Origin: Labilithrix sp.
GTDB lineage: Bacteria; Myxococcota_A; Polyangia; Polyangiales; Polyangiaceae
Assembly (NCBI GenBank): GCA_019637155.1
Contig: JAHBWE010000010.1
Coordinates: 248,001-312,000, forward strand
Direction of reading: 5' to 3'
Length of the DNA: 64,000 bases
Shown here: one piece after another, positions 33,634 through 42,555 of the stretch
Position numbering within the stretch: position 1 is the stretch's first letter
Layout of the letters: every line of letters starts with the position of its first letter
Made by a program: the position numbers and the translations under genes
The notes under the pieces: generated by a model
What the model saw: the letters and a program-made list of their open reading frames with translations, nothing else
Told to the model about the DNA's origin: nothing
Database searches by the model: none

Positions 33634-34848
33634 ATGGAGCCGATCGACCTCGATCTCGAGGAGAGCGAGCTCGAGCTCCCGTCGGAGCCGATGCACCTCA
33701 ACATGGGCCCGTCGCACCCGGCGATGCACGGCACCGTGCGCATCGTCCTCGAGCTGTCCGGCGAGACGATCGTGAAGAGCGACGTCCAGATCGGGTACCT
33801 GCATCGCGGCTTCGAGAAGATGTGCGAGCGCGGGACCTGGACGCAGGTGTTCCCGTACGTCGATCGCCTCAACTACGTGTCGCCGATGCTCAACAACGTC
33901 GGCTACGCGCTGGCGGTCGAGAAGATGTGCGACATCCAGGTGCCGGACCGCTGCCAGTGGTACCGCATGATCCTGGGCGAGCTCGCGCGGATCAGCGATC
34001 ACCTCACGTGCAACGGCGCGATGGCGATGGAGCTCGGCGCGTTCACGCCGTTCCTCTGGTACATCAAGGCGCGCGAGATGGTCTGGGACATCCTCGAAGA
34101 GGAGACCGGCGCTCGCCTCACGCACTCGTTCGGCCGCATCGGCGGGATGGCGAGCCCGCCGACGCCGGCGCTGAAGGAGATGTGCCGCACCGCGATCCCC
34201 GCCATCCTCAAGCTCGTCGAGGAAGGCGAGGGGATGCTGCTCAAGAACCGGATCTTCATCGACCGGCTCGAGGGCATCGGGAACATCTCGCAGAAGGACG
34301 CGATCGCGCTCTCGTGGACGGGGCCGTGCCTCCGCTCCACCGGCGTGCCGTACGACGTGCGCAAGGCGCACCCGTACCTCAAGTACGACGAGGTCGACTT
34401 CGACGTCCCGGTCGGGACGTCGGGCGACAACATGGACCGCTTCCTCGTGCGCCTCGGCGAGCTCCGCCAGTCCGCGCGCATCATCCTCCAGGCGTGCGAC
34501 CGCATGCCGGACGACGGACCGGTCAACGTCGACGATCCGCGCGTCATCCTCCCCGCGAAGGGCGACGTCTACACGACGATCGAGGCCACCATCCAGCACT
34601 TCAAGCTCGTGATGGAGGGCGCGAAGGTCCCGAAGGGCGAGTGCTACTCGTACACCGAGGGCGGCAACGGCGAGCTCGGGTTCTACCTCGTCTCCGACGG
34701 CACCGGCACGCCGTGGCGCGTCCGCATCCGTCCGCCGTGCTTCCCGATCACGCAGGGCCTCTCCGACTTGATCAACGGCGGCATGCTGAGCGACATCGTC
34801 CCGACGTTCGGCTCGCTGAACATGATCGGCGGAGAGTGCGACCACTGA
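33634..34848 (+). CDS. nuoD: NADH-quinone oxidoreductase subunit D
   Basis: This 404-residue protein is the 49-kDa subunit that lines the quinone-binding pocket with NuoB. Signatures include LNMGPSHPAMHGTVRI at residues ~20-36, GYLHRGFEKMCE, RLNYVSPMLNNVGYALAVEK and the C-terminal GTFGSLN...GECDH variant (DIVPTFGSLNMIGGECDH), in which the canonical final DR is replaced by DH. It is the last gene of the first nuo block; nuoE and nuoF do not follow. Only 18 bases separate it from a convergent membrane-protein gene. Confidence 0.95.
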   Translation: MEPIDLDLEESELELPSEPMHLNMGPSHPAMHGTVRIVLELSGETIVKSDVQIGYLHRGFEKMCERGTWTQVFPYVDRLNYVSPMLNNVGYALAVEKMCDIQVPDRCQWYRMILGELARISDHLTCNGAMAMELGAFTPFLWYIKAREMVWDILEEETGARLTHSFGRIGGMASPPTPALKEMCRTAIPAILKLVEEGEGMLLKNRIFIDRLEGIGNISQKDAIALSWTGPCLRSTGVPYDVRKAHPYLKYDEVDFDVPVGTSGDNMDRFLVRLGELRQSARIILQACDRMPDDGPVNVDDPRVILPAKGDVYTTIEATIQHFKLVMEGAKVPKGECYSYTEGGNGELGFYLVSDGTGTPWRVRIRPPCFPITQGLSDLINGGMLSDIVPTFGSLNMIGGECDH

Positions 34849-34866
34849 GAGCGCGAGGGCGCCGCC

Positions 34867-35649
34867 TCAGCGGGACGCCCAGCTGACGGTCGCGAAGACC
34901 ATGAGCAGGACGACGACGACGTTCGTCAGCGTCGCGCGGACGCGCGGCGGCAGCCCCGGCAGCTCGACCTTGCGGACCGCCGCGAGCACGACGGGGAGGG
35001 CGACGAGGACGTGGACGACGGCGAGGATCGCGAGGAACGTCACGAGGTCGGACTTGTGGATGATGCGCGTGCCGAGGAGCATCACGAGCACGGCGAGCGA
35101 GACGACGATGTTGACGATCGCGCCCCAGAGCTCGAGGCGGTAGAGGCCGACGAAGCCGGCGACGTACGCGCCGCCGATCGCGAGCATGATCGCGGGCACG
35201 CCGAGCTTCGCCGACTCCTCGATCAGGCCGACGCTCCCGAAGAGGAGGAAGGTCTGCGCGTCCGCGAGCGCGAAGATCATGAGGAGGAGGAGCATGCTGC
35301 GGAGCGCCGCCGGCACCGCCGCGCCGCGCGCGTTCGTCTCGCCGAGCGCGCGGCGGCCGGCGACGAGGAGCGCGGCGCCGCACGCGAGGGCGAGGAGCCC
35401 GCCCGCCATCCGCTCGCGGTTGCTCCCCGCCGTCGCGAGGACGGCGCCGAGCGCGAGGTTCGCCCACCAGATCGCGCGCGCGAGCACCTGCGGGCCGAGC
35501 GACGGCCGGTGGATGAGGACGCTCGACGAGAGGAGGAGCCCGAGCGGGAGGCTGAGGATGTACCACTCGGCGGCCCGGATGCTGAGGAACAGGGCCGCCG
35601 CCGCGGCGACGCCGAGGATGCTCGCGACGACGTGACGGACGAGCGTCAC
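34867..35649 (-). CDS. Multi-spanning membrane protein, unknown
   Basis: This 260-residue protein is made almost entirely of hydrophobic helices, about seven or eight, for example VVASILGVAAAAALFLS, MLLLLMIFALADAQTFLLF and LVTFLAILAVVHVLVALPVV. No conserved charged motif suggests a transporter family. It starts with a GTG overlapping the stop of the zinc-ribbon gene (GTGA), so the two form a unit inserted between nuoD and nuoG on the opposite strand. Function unknown. Confidence 0.75.
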   Translation of the reverse strand: MTLVRHVVASILGVAAAAALFLSIRAAEWYILSLPLGLLLSSSVLIHRPSLGPQVLARAIWWANLALGAVLATAGSNRERMAGGLLALACGAALLVAGRRALGETNARGAAVPAALRSMLLLLMIFALADAQTFLLFGSVGLIEESAKLGVPAIMLAIGGAYVAGFVGLYRLELWGAIVNIVVSLAVLVMLLGTRIIHKSDLVTFLAILAVVHVLVALPVVLAAVRKVELPGLPPRVRATLTNVVVVLLMVFATVSWASR

Positions 35650-35954
35650 CGGAAGGGCCCCGCCTTCGCGTCGGACGTGTCGAGGAGGCGGATCCCGCGC
35701 GCCGGATCGACCGCGAGGCCCCGGAAGTCCTCCGCCCAGAGCTCCGAATAGCCGCAGCCGTCGCAGAGGTAGAGGTCGAAGGATCCGACCGGATTGGCCT
35801 TCGCGAAGCTGAAGCGGCTGGCGGTCGGATCGGGCTGATGGGGAACGACCGCGAGCGGGTTCCCGGTGATCGTCTCACCGCCGGGGATCCGGTAGCGCTC
35901 GATGACCCAGATCTTGCGACTGGAGCACTTGGGGCAATGATGGAGTTTCTTCAT
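35646..35954 (-). CDS. Small zinc-ribbon protein
   Basis: This 102-residue protein has two Cys knuckles: CPKC near the N-terminus (residues 7-10) and CDGCGYSE around residue 64-71, spaced as in a zinc ribbon whose loop holds about 50 residues. Such proteins may bind nucleic acid or protein partners. It is probably cytoplasmic and co-translated with the membrane protein downstream. The tail after the second knuckle (WAEDFRGLAVDPARGIRLLD) has no known motif. Confidence 0.75.
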   Translation of the reverse strand: MKKLHHCPKCSSRKIWVIERYRIPGGETITGNPLAVVPHQPDPTASRFSFAKANPVGSFDLYLCDGCGYSELWAEDFRGLAVDPARGIRLLDTSDAKAGPFR

Positions 35955-36073
35955 CTCGGTCGGGATGTGAGTCCGATCGTAGCTGCTTTAAGCCCTCAGG
36001 GGGTTGACGCGCGGGCCGAACGGGAGCTTCATCGGAGCTGGCCCTCACGGGCTCGACCGGGGGTAGGTCGCAC

Positions 36074-36595
36074 ATGATCCCGAAGCAGCCGCCGAAGAAA
36101 ACCGCCACGCGACCCGGCCTCGGGATGGACCCCGAGGATCGGATCCCGCGCCTCGAGAGCGCGGAGCTGGAGAAAGCGCGCGCCGCCGCGCTCAAGCCGG
36201 AGGCGATCACGCCGCCGCCGAGCTCGCGCGCCCGCGTTCCACGCGAGGACGAGGACGAGCCGCCTCGGTCCCAGCGGTATGGGCAGCGCACCACCGCGTC
36301 GTGGGGAGACGAGGCGCCGAGCGGGCCGCGGTCGCGGAAGCCGCTCGCGGTCGACTCGGTCGGACCCGCGGCGACCCGCATCGCGCGCGGAACGCGGCAA
36401 ACCGCCCCGAAGGTCGTCGCGACCAAGTCGATGATCTCGAACGCGCCGCTCGATTCGCGGACCGCCTTCATCCTGTCGCTCGTCGACGGGTCGAGCGACG
36501 TCCCCGCGATCGTGGACGCCGCCGGCATGCCGGCCGACGAGGTCATCGGCGTCCTCGCCCGCCTCGCCCGCCTGGGCCTCATTTCGGTCCCCTGA
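36074..36595 (+). CDS. Protein with disordered N-terminus and a small helical C-terminal domain
   Basis: This 173-residue protein has about 110 residues rich in Pro, Arg, Ser and Glu, expected to be disordered, and a compact C-terminal domain of about 55 residues (SMISNAPLDSRTAFILSLVD, SSDVPAIVDAAGMPADEVIG, LARLARLGLISVP). The last part looks like a winged-helix fragment: three helices then a short strand, with the typical 'L..LG.I' ending. A regulatory role in the following nuo block is possible because it lies directly upstream, but a hairpin intervenes. Not a named family to my knowledge. Confidence 0.65.
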   Translation: MIPKQPPKKTATRPGLGMDPEDRIPRLESAELEKARAAALKPEAITPPPSSRARVPREDEDEPPRSQRYGQRTTASWGDEAPSGPRSRKPLAVDSVGPAATRIARGTRQTAPKVVATKSMISNAPLDSRTAFILSLVDGSSDVPAIVDAAGMPADEVIGVLARLARLGLISVP

Positions 36596-36603
36596 AGCGC
36601 ACC

Positions 36604-36626
36604 CGGCGTCGCGCGATGCGACGCCG
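36604..36626 (+). terminator. Strong hairpin between the small gene and nuoG
   Basis: CGGCGTCGC at 36604-36612 pairs perfectly with GCGACGCCG at 36618-36626 around GCGAT, then AAAATT. The stem has nine GC-rich pairs. It lies eight bases after the upstream stop and 53 bases before nuoG. It may end the upstream transcript or act as a leader hairpin for nuoG; the following A-rich rather than T-rich stretch favours termination on the other strand or attenuation less clearly. Confidence 0.45.
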
Positions 36627-36679
36627 AAAATTACGCGCTTCCAACGCGGGGGGATTCGTCGTAAATCCCGCGGGCGCGC

Positions 36680-38281
36680 ATGCCCACGTTCAAGTACGAC
36701 GGCAAAGACATCCCCTTCGAGCCGGGCGATAGCATCATCCGCGCGGTTCAACGCCAGGGCGGCGACATCCCGCACTACTGCTATCACCCGGGCCTGAGCG
36801 TGCCGGCGAACTGCCGGATGTGCCTCGTCGAGGTGAAGCCTGGCCCGAACCAGCGCGCGATGATGCTCGACATCGTCGAGTGGGACGCCGCGCTCGGCGA
36901 CTACAAGCCGGTGCAGAAGCCGAAGCTCCAGCCCGCCTGCCAGCTCCCCGCGACGGAGGGGCAGGAGGTCCTCGGCGACACGAGCGCGCACGTCCGCGAG
37001 GCGCGCTCCGACGTGCAGGAGTTCCTGCTCCTCAACCACCCCGTCGACTGCCCGATCTGCGACCAGGCGGGTGAGTGCAAGCTGCAAGATTATTGGCTCG
37101 AGCACCAGGGCACGCAGAAGCGCATGCGCGACGAGCCGGTGCACAAGCCGAAGGCGGTCGTGTTCGGGCCCACCATCGTCTACGACGCCGAGCGCTGCGT
37201 CATGTGCACGCGCTGCATCCGCTTCATGGATGAAGTGGCGAAGGACGCGGTGCTCGACATGCGCGAGCGCGGGAACCTGAACGAGGTCTTCGTCGCGACT
37301 GGCCGCCAGCTCGAGGGGCACTACACCTTCATGACCGAGCACGTGTGCCCGGTCGGCGCGCTGACGACGAAGGACTTCCGCTTCAAGGCGCGCGTCTGGT
37401 TCCTCCGCACCGCGAAGAGCGTGTGCCAGGGCTGCGCGACGGGCTGCAACGCGCACCTCGACTACGACCCGCGCTACAACAAGGCCTACCGCTACCGCCC
37501 GCGCGACAACGAGGCGGTGAACAAGTACTGGATGTGCGACGGCGGCATGCTCTCGTACCGCGCCGCGCACGTCGGCCGCGTCACCGGCGCGAAGGTGAAG
37601 GGCAAGAAGGCGACGATCGAGGGCGCGATCGCGGAGACGGCGAAGCGCCTCGGCGACGCGAACAAGAGCGGCGTCGCGTTCGTCCTCTCGGCGCAGCACT
37701 CGCTCGAGGACAACTGGGCGCTCCGCGAGCTCGCGAAGCTCTGCGGCGCCGACGCGGTGTACGTCACCGGCGCGGGCCCCGGCTACCAGGACGACATCCT
37801 CATCGACGAGGACAAGAACCCGAACACCGCCGGCGTCGTCGAGCTCGTCCCCACGCTGCGGCCGTTCCCGCAGCTGATCGAGGACATCAAGGCCGGCCGC
37901 GTCACGCAGGCGATCGCGCTCGGCGGCGTCACCCCGCGGAACGATCCCGAGGACGCGACCGCGCTCGGGATGGTGAGCACGCTCGTCGTCGTCGCCGCGC
38001 ACGAGGGGGCGCTCACGGAGGCGGCGCACGTCGTGCTCCCCGCGACGAGCTGGGCGGAGCACTCCGGCACGTACGTGAACCGGCAGGGCTTCCGGCAGGT
38101 CGCCGACAAGGCGCTCCTCCCGCAGGGCGCCTCCAAGCCGGCGTGGGACCACATCCGCGCGCTCGCGATCGCGCTCGGCGTCGAGCCGGGCTGGGCCAAG
38201 CTCAAAGACATCCGCGCGAAGCTCACGACCGCCGCCGCCGGCGTCGAGAGCTCGCCCTCGCTCCCCGAGGTCTCTCCGTGA
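36680..38281 (+). CDS. nuoG: NADH-quinone oxidoreductase subunit G, short form
   Basis: This 533-residue protein contains the expected clusters: [2Fe-2S] ligands in HYCYHPGLSVPANCRMC plus a later Cys, the HxxxCxxCxxxxxC site in HPVDCPICDQAGECKLQD, and the [4Fe-4S] site CVMCTRC with a distant CPVGAL. A further CQGCATGCN begins a molybdopterin-oxidoreductase-like domain. That domain is much shorter than in Escherichia coli NuoG (about 900 residues), although the end of the fold (VLPATSWAEHSGTYVNRQG) is present. It delivers electrons along the peripheral arm. Its stop overlaps the GTG of nuoH. Confidence 0.93.
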   Translation: MPTFKYDGKDIPFEPGDSIIRAVQRQGGDIPHYCYHPGLSVPANCRMCLVEVKPGPNQRAMMLDIVEWDAALGDYKPVQKPKLQPACQLPATEGQEVLGDTSAHVREARSDVQEFLLLNHPVDCPICDQAGECKLQDYWLEHQGTQKRMRDEPVHKPKAVVFGPTIVYDAERCVMCTRCIRFMDEVAKDAVLDMRERGNLNEVFVATGRQLEGHYTFMTEHVCPVGALTTKDFRFKARVWFLRTAKSVCQGCATGCNAHLDYDPRYNKAYRYRPRDNEAVNKYWMCDGGMLSYRAAHVGRVTGAKVKGKKATIEGAIAETAKRLGDANKSGVAFVLSAQHSLEDNWALRELAKLCGADAVYVTGAGPGYQDDILIDEDKNPNTAGVVELVPTLRPFPQLIEDIKAGRVTQAIALGGVTPRNDPEDATALGMVSTLVVVAAHEGALTEAAHVVLPATSWAEHSGTYVNRQGFRQVADKALLPQGASKPAWDHIRALAIALGVEPGWAKLKDIRAKLTTAAAGVESSPSLPEVSP

Positions 38282-39705
38282 GCAACGACACGATTCAGCT
38301 GATCGCGACCGCGGTCAAAATCCTCGTCATGGTCGGGTTCGTCGTGAACATCGGCGCGCTCCTGACCTGGTACGACCGCCGCGGCGGCGCGATGATGCAG
38401 GACCGCATCGGTCCGAACCGCGCCGGCTTCAAGATCTTCGGCGTCGAGCTCCGCATCGCGGGCCTGCTCCACACCGCGGCCGACGGCCTCAAGTTCTTCA
38501 CGAAGAAGGACTTCCTCCCGCCGAAGGCCGACAAGCTCCTCTTCAGCCTCGCGCCGATCATCTCGCTTTTCCCGGTCGTCGCGCTTTGCGCGGTGATCCC
38601 GTTCGGCGACACGATCGTGCCGGAGTCGATCACGCGCACGGTGTGCAAGCACGGCACCGAGTTCAAGGCGATGGTCAACGGCGCGTGCCCGGAGGGCTTC
38701 AACGCCGAGCGCGTGTGGCCCGCGGTCTCGCGCGAAGGCCTGAGCAACCTCGGGACCGCGATCCGCCTCCAGATCGCGCCGCTCAACGTCGGCATCCTCT
38801 ACGTCTTCGCGATCGCGGGGCAGGGAATCGTCGGCGCCGCGATCGCGGGCTGGGCGAGCGACAACAAGTTCTCGCTCATGGGCGCGCTCCGCGCGGCGAG
38901 CCAGATGGTCAGCTACGAGGTCACGCTCGGCCTCACCCTCGTCGGCGCGTTCATGGTCTACGGCTCGGTGCGCCTCGAAGACATGGTGCTCTGGCAGGAC
39001 CAGAACTGCTGGGGCATCTTCGTCCAGCCGCTCGCGTTCTTCCTCTTCTTCGCCGCGGCGATCGCGGAGACGAAGCGCATCCCGTTCGACCTCCCCGAGG
39101 CGGAGTCCGAGCTCGTGTCCGGCTACTTCACCGAGTACTCGGGCATGAAGTTCGGCATGTTCTACTTCTCCGAGTACATGGAAGTGGCGACGAGCTCGAT
39201 GCTCCTCGTCCTCGTCTTCCTCGGCGGCTGGCACATGCCGTTCCTCCACCGCGACGGCATCACGATCGCGTTCGGCACCGACGAGCTCTGGCACACGCGC
39301 ATGCCCCACATCTGGGTCATCATCTTCGGTGTGCTGACGTTCTTCGGGAAGACCATCTTCATCTGCTGGATCCAGGCGTTCATCCGCTGGAGCCTCCCGC
39401 GCTTCCGCTACGACCAGCTCATGAAGCTCGGCTGGACGGTCCTCCTCCCGGCGTCGCTCGCGAACATCTTCGCGACCGGCATCGTCTGGCTCGCGCTCCA
39501 GAGCGCGGGCCCGGGCATCCAGCCCGGCCTCAAGACGGCGGCCGATCTCGTCCAGGGCTTCACCGCGGTCGTGATCATCGGCCTCGTCGGCTGGGGCATC
39601 CTCGGCTTCCTCAAGACGCCGTCGCGCAACGAGCAGATCATCGGTTCGAGCGCGAAGCTCGCCTCCGCCGCCGGCGGCGCGAAGGAAGCGCCGATCAGCG
39701 CGTGA
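38278..39705 (+). CDS. nuoH: NADH-quinone oxidoreductase subunit H with an inserted loop
   Basis: This 475-residue membrane protein anchors the peripheral arm and forms the quinone tunnel. Signatures include MMQDRIGPNRAG, LLHTAADGLKFFTKKDF, ETKRIPFDLPEAESELVSGY and TEYSGMKFGMFY. It starts at GTG inside the nuoG stop. Compared with common NuoH of about 330 residues it has an insertion of roughly 45 residues at 110-163, between IPFGDT and LQIAPLNVG, containing two Cys (VCKHGTEF, GACPEGF), and a longer tail. The insert should face the periplasm, where a disulfide could form. Confidence 0.93.
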   Translation: MSNDTIQLIATAVKILVMVGFVVNIGALLTWYDRRGGAMMQDRIGPNRAGFKIFGVELRIAGLLHTAADGLKFFTKKDFLPPKADKLLFSLAPIISLFPVVALCAVIPFGDTIVPESITRTVCKHGTEFKAMVNGACPEGFNAERVWPAVSREGLSNLGTAIRLQIAPLNVGILYVFAIAGQGIVGAAIAGWASDNKFSLMGALRAASQMVSYEVTLGLTLVGAFMVYGSVRLEDMVLWQDQNCWGIFVQPLAFFLFFAAAIAETKRIPFDLPEAESELVSGYFTEYSGMKFGMFYFSEYMEVATSSMLLVLVFLGGWHMPFLHRDGITIAFGTDELWHTRMPHIWVIIFGVLTFFGKTIFICWIQAFIRWSLPRFRYDQLMKLGWTVLLPASLANIFATGIVWLALQSAGPGIQPGLKTAADLVQGFTAVVIIGLVGWGILGFLKTPSRNEQIIGSSAKLASAAGGAKEAPISA

Positions 39706-39709
39706 TCGC

Positions 39710-41236
39710 ATGAGGGGGGCGCTGGCAGCCGCGTGCGTGGTCCTCGCCACGACGTCCGGCTGCCGGCAGCAGCGCTCGTCCGCGGAGCCCGCCGACGCCG
39801 CGGCCGCGAAGACGACGGAGGAGGTCCTCGCGACGGTGCTGCCCGGCGTCGTCCTGCTCGTGAACCGTCACGCCGACGGCGCGATCGGGTTCGGCTCCGG
39901 GATCGTGGTCGACGACGACGGGCTCGTCCTCACGAACCTGCACGTCGTCGCGGACGGCGAGTCGCTCGGCGGCTTGCTCTACGATCCGAAGCGCGTGAGC
40001 TACATCCCGCAGGACGGCGGGCTCGCGCGCTACCTCTTCGAGAACGACTCCGCGGTCGTGCCGGCGCGGCTCGTGCGCGGCGATCCCGTGCTCGACCTCG
40101 CGCTCGTGAAGCTGAGGACGAGCACGAAGGGCGTGAAGCTCGGGTTCCGCGCCACGGCGGTGAAGCAAGGCGAGCGCGTGATGGCGGTCGGGCACCCCGG
40201 CGAGACGGTGTGGTCGTTCACGTCCGGCGTCGTGAGCTCGCTCCATCAGGGGATGATCCAGACCGACGCCGCGATCAACCGCGGCAACTCGGGCGGCCCG
40301 CTCGTGGACGGCGACGGGAAGGTGGTGGGGATCAACACGTCGAAGCTCATCGGCGACATGCACGGCATCGGCTTCGCGCGCCCGGGCGAGCTCGCGCAGC
40401 CGATCATCGCGGGGCAGGCGAAGCAGGTGACGCTCGATCGCACGAGCCCCGAGGCGACGGTGCGGACGTGCATGCACGCGATGGAGCAGGGGTCGGAGAC
40501 CTTGCTCGAGTGCAACGACGAGGACGCGTTCTACGAAGCGATCATGGACAAGCTGCGGCGGAAGCTGAAGCGCCTGAACCTCACCGGCGCGGCGAAGGCG
40601 GACTTCGAGCAGCGGATCATGGGTGTCTCGAAGGAGGAGGTGATCGGGACGATGCGCGCGTCTCAGCTCGCGATGCTGCGCGGAGAGGACCCGGCCGCGC
40701 CGGCGCGCGCGCTCAACGACAAGCTCGAGGCGCAGCCGCTGCTCGACGGCGCGGCGGAGAGCTACAAGAAGACGTTCGCGCGGAAGAAGGACGCGGTCTC
40801 GATGCGCGACGCGCTCGAGTCGCCGGACGGCGGAGTGGCGCGGGCGGCGCGCGAGCTCGACGAGGCGGTCTACATGCGGACCGGGATCAAGATCGACCGC
40901 AAGAACGCGCGCCAGCGGCTCGACGTCCTCAAGATGGGGATCCGCATCGAGCGCTCGCACCAGGTCGACGACGCGCACGCGTGGGTCGCGATCACGGGCC
41001 GGAACACCGACGCGAGCGAGTACCGGCAGGCGCTCTACCTCACGAAGAAGCCCGACGGCTGGCGGATGGTGGGCTGGCCGACCGCGGCCGCGGAGAAGAC
41101 GCGACCCTCCGACTTCCCGCTGACGTTCAGCGACTACGAGGAGGACATCGAGCGGCAGGTCTCCTACGAGATCCTGCTCTTCAAGCCCGCGAGCAAGGAA
41201 GGCGGCGCCGGCAGCGCGCTGAAGAAGAAGCGTTAG
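39710..41236 (+). CDS. Trypsin-like serine protease lipoprotein (HtrA-like, no PDZ)
   Basis: This 508-residue protein has a short signal with a possible lipobox (TSGC, Cys18) and an S1C-type protease domain at about residues 40-235. The catalytic triad is His78 (LTNLHVV), Asp129 (DPVLDLALVKL) and Ser194 (NRGNSGGPL). Instead of PDZ domains it has a Lys/Arg-rich alpha-helical C-terminal half ending in KKKR. It would act in the periplasm on misfolded or specific proteins. It follows nuoH by four bases and separates nuoH from nuoI; co-transcription with complex I is likely. Its stop overlaps the stop of the convergent gene. Confidence 0.87.
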   Translation: MRGALAAACVVLATTSGCRQQRSSAEPADAAAAKTTEEVLATVLPGVVLLVNRHADGAIGFGSGIVVDDDGLVLTNLHVVADGESLGGLLYDPKRVSYIPQDGGLARYLFENDSAVVPARLVRGDPVLDLALVKLRTSTKGVKLGFRATAVKQGERVMAVGHPGETVWSFTSGVVSSLHQGMIQTDAAINRGNSGGPLVDGDGKVVGINTSKLIGDMHGIGFARPGELAQPIIAGQAKQVTLDRTSPEATVRTCMHAMEQGSETLLECNDEDAFYEAIMDKLRRKLKRLNLTGAAKADFEQRIMGVSKEEVIGTMRASQLAMLRGEDPAAPARALNDKLEAQPLLDGAAESYKKTFARKKDAVSMRDALESPDGGVARAARELDEAVYMRTGIKIDRKNARQRLDVLKMGIRIERSHQVDDAHAWVAITGRNTDASEYRQALYLTKKPDGWRMVGWPTAAAEKTRPSDFPLTFSDYEEDIERQVSYEILLFKPASKEGGAGSALKKKR

Positions 41237-41820
41237 AGGAGCTTCGGCGACTCGTCCATCGCCACGCGCACGTCCTTCAGCCGATCGGGGAGGACCTCCA
41301 CGATGATCGACTTCCTCACGCCGTTCGGCGCGGAGAGGACGAGGTGGTGCCGCCCGGCCGACACGGGGCGATTGAAGACGTGGCCGGGGCCGAGCGCCTG
41401 GCCGTTGTCGATGACCTGGTCGCACTTGATCGGCAAGCACACGACGGTGAGCGCTCCCGTCCCGCTGCTGGGGACGACGTGCACGGGGGGAAGCGGCGCC
41501 GGCGGCGGCGTCACGGCGGCGGGCTGACAGGGCGGCGGTTCCGCCGGGTAGTACTCCAGGGGCGGCGGCGGATCCGGGATCTCGGAGCGGCGGCTCTGCA
41601 TGAACAGGACGCCGACGACGAGCGCGGTCGCGACCGACGACCCGGCGCCGACGGCGAGCAGCGGGAGGAAGCTCGCGCGCGCGCCCGGGCGCGGGATCTG
41701 GACGGTGGGCTCCTGCCGCGAGAGCACCTCCAGCCGCTCCTGCACCGCCGACAGGGACCGCTGGAGCCCCTCGGCCTGTTTCTTGAGTGCTGCGATCTCC
41801 CCCTCGTTCGGCGCGCTCAT
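41233..41820 (-). CDS. Membrane protein with coiled coil and PEGA-like domain
   Basis: This 195-residue protein has an N-terminal coiled coil (about residues 5-36), one transmembrane helix (about 50-73, FLPLLAVGAGSSVATALVVG), a Pro-rich spacer and a C-terminal beta-rich domain of about 70 residues (TLTVVCLPIKCDQVIDNGQA... GRHHLVLSAPNG), which resembles PEGA domains linked to surface proteins. Two Cys in CLPIKC could bond. It is antisense to and inside the nuo region, with its TAA overlapping the protease gene's TAG. Function unknown. Confidence 0.72.
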   Translation of the reverse strand: MSAPNEGEIAALKKQAEGLQRSLSAVQERLEVLSRQEPTVQIPRPGARASFLPLLAVGAGSSVATALVVGVLFMQSRRSEIPDPPPPLEYYPAEPPPCQPAAVTPPPAPLPPVHVVPSSGTGALTVVCLPIKCDQVIDNGQALGPGHVFNRPVSAGRHHLVLSAPNGVRKSIIVEVLPDRLKDVRVAMDESPKLL

Positions 41821-41884
41821 GCGTTCAGTCTAGCTGGGAAATTTGCTTCATCCAGCGTCGGTTCGGCGGTATGGTCGCCCCGCG

Positions 41885-42544
41885 ATGCCCCGCGCATTTC
41901 CGAAGAAGCCCGCCGCTCCGCTCAACGTGACGCCCGTGCAGCACGCCGAGAAGACGGCCACCGTGCAGTCGTACCTGCCCGAGATCTTCAAGGGGATCGG
42001 CGCGTCGATGCGCCACTTCTTCAAGAACACGCGCGACATGGTGCGCGGCATCCGCCCCGATCCGGTGACGGAGCGCTGGGCCGACGGCGTGACGACGATC
42101 AGCTACCCGGAGCAGAAGCGCCCCTACCCGGAGCGCTTCCGCGGCGTGCACCGCCTCACGCTCCGCGACGACGACAGCCCGCGCTGCGTCGCGTGCCTCT
42201 GCTGCTCCACCGCGTGCCCGGCGCAGTGCATCTTCATCGAGGCCGGCGAGTACCCCGAGGGCGACAAGCGTCGCGGCTACGAGCGCTATCCGGTGAAGTT
42301 CGTCATCGACGAGCTGCGCTGCATCTTCTGCGGCTTCTGCGTCGAGGCGTGCCCCTGCGACGCGATCCGCATGGACACCGGCATCCACGCGGTGCCGTAC
42401 GACTCGCGCGATCAGTTCATTTACCCGAAGGACATCCTGATGGGCCTCGCCGCGCGCGACGGTCAGAAGCAGACGGCGAACCCGCGCCACGAGCCGGGCG
42501 ATCCGACCCATCCGGGCCTCACGCGCGATCACGTCCATCACTGA
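41885..42544 (+). CDS. nuoI: NADH-quinone oxidoreductase subunit I
   Basis: This 219-residue ferredoxin-like subunit has both [4Fe-4S] sites: CVACLCCSTACPAQC and CIFCGFCVEACPCDAI. It links the NuoG chain to the N2 cluster in NuoB. The first ~40 residues form an amphipathic region that contacts NuoH (FKGIGASMRHFFKN). I chose the ATG at 41885, since an earlier start would add an unconserved head. It is separated from nuoH by 2.2 kb. No nuoJ follows; the remaining membrane subunits must be elsewhere. Confidence 0.95.
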   Translation: MPRAFPKKPAAPLNVTPVQHAEKTATVQSYLPEIFKGIGASMRHFFKNTRDMVRGIRPDPVTERWADGVTTISYPEQKRPYPERFRGVHRLTLRDDDSPRCVACLCCSTACPAQCIFIEAGEYPEGDKRRGYERYPVKFVIDELRCIFCGFCVEACPCDAIRMDTGIHAVPYDSRDQFIYPKDILMGLAARDGQKQTANPRHEPGDPTHPGLTRDHVHH

Positions 42545-42555
42545 GGAGGGGCGGC

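Noticed and set aside
36004..36032. A possible sigma70 promoter (TTGACG and CTTCAT) before the small gene at 36074
   Set aside because: Only three of six -10 bases match, which is no better than chance in this base composition.
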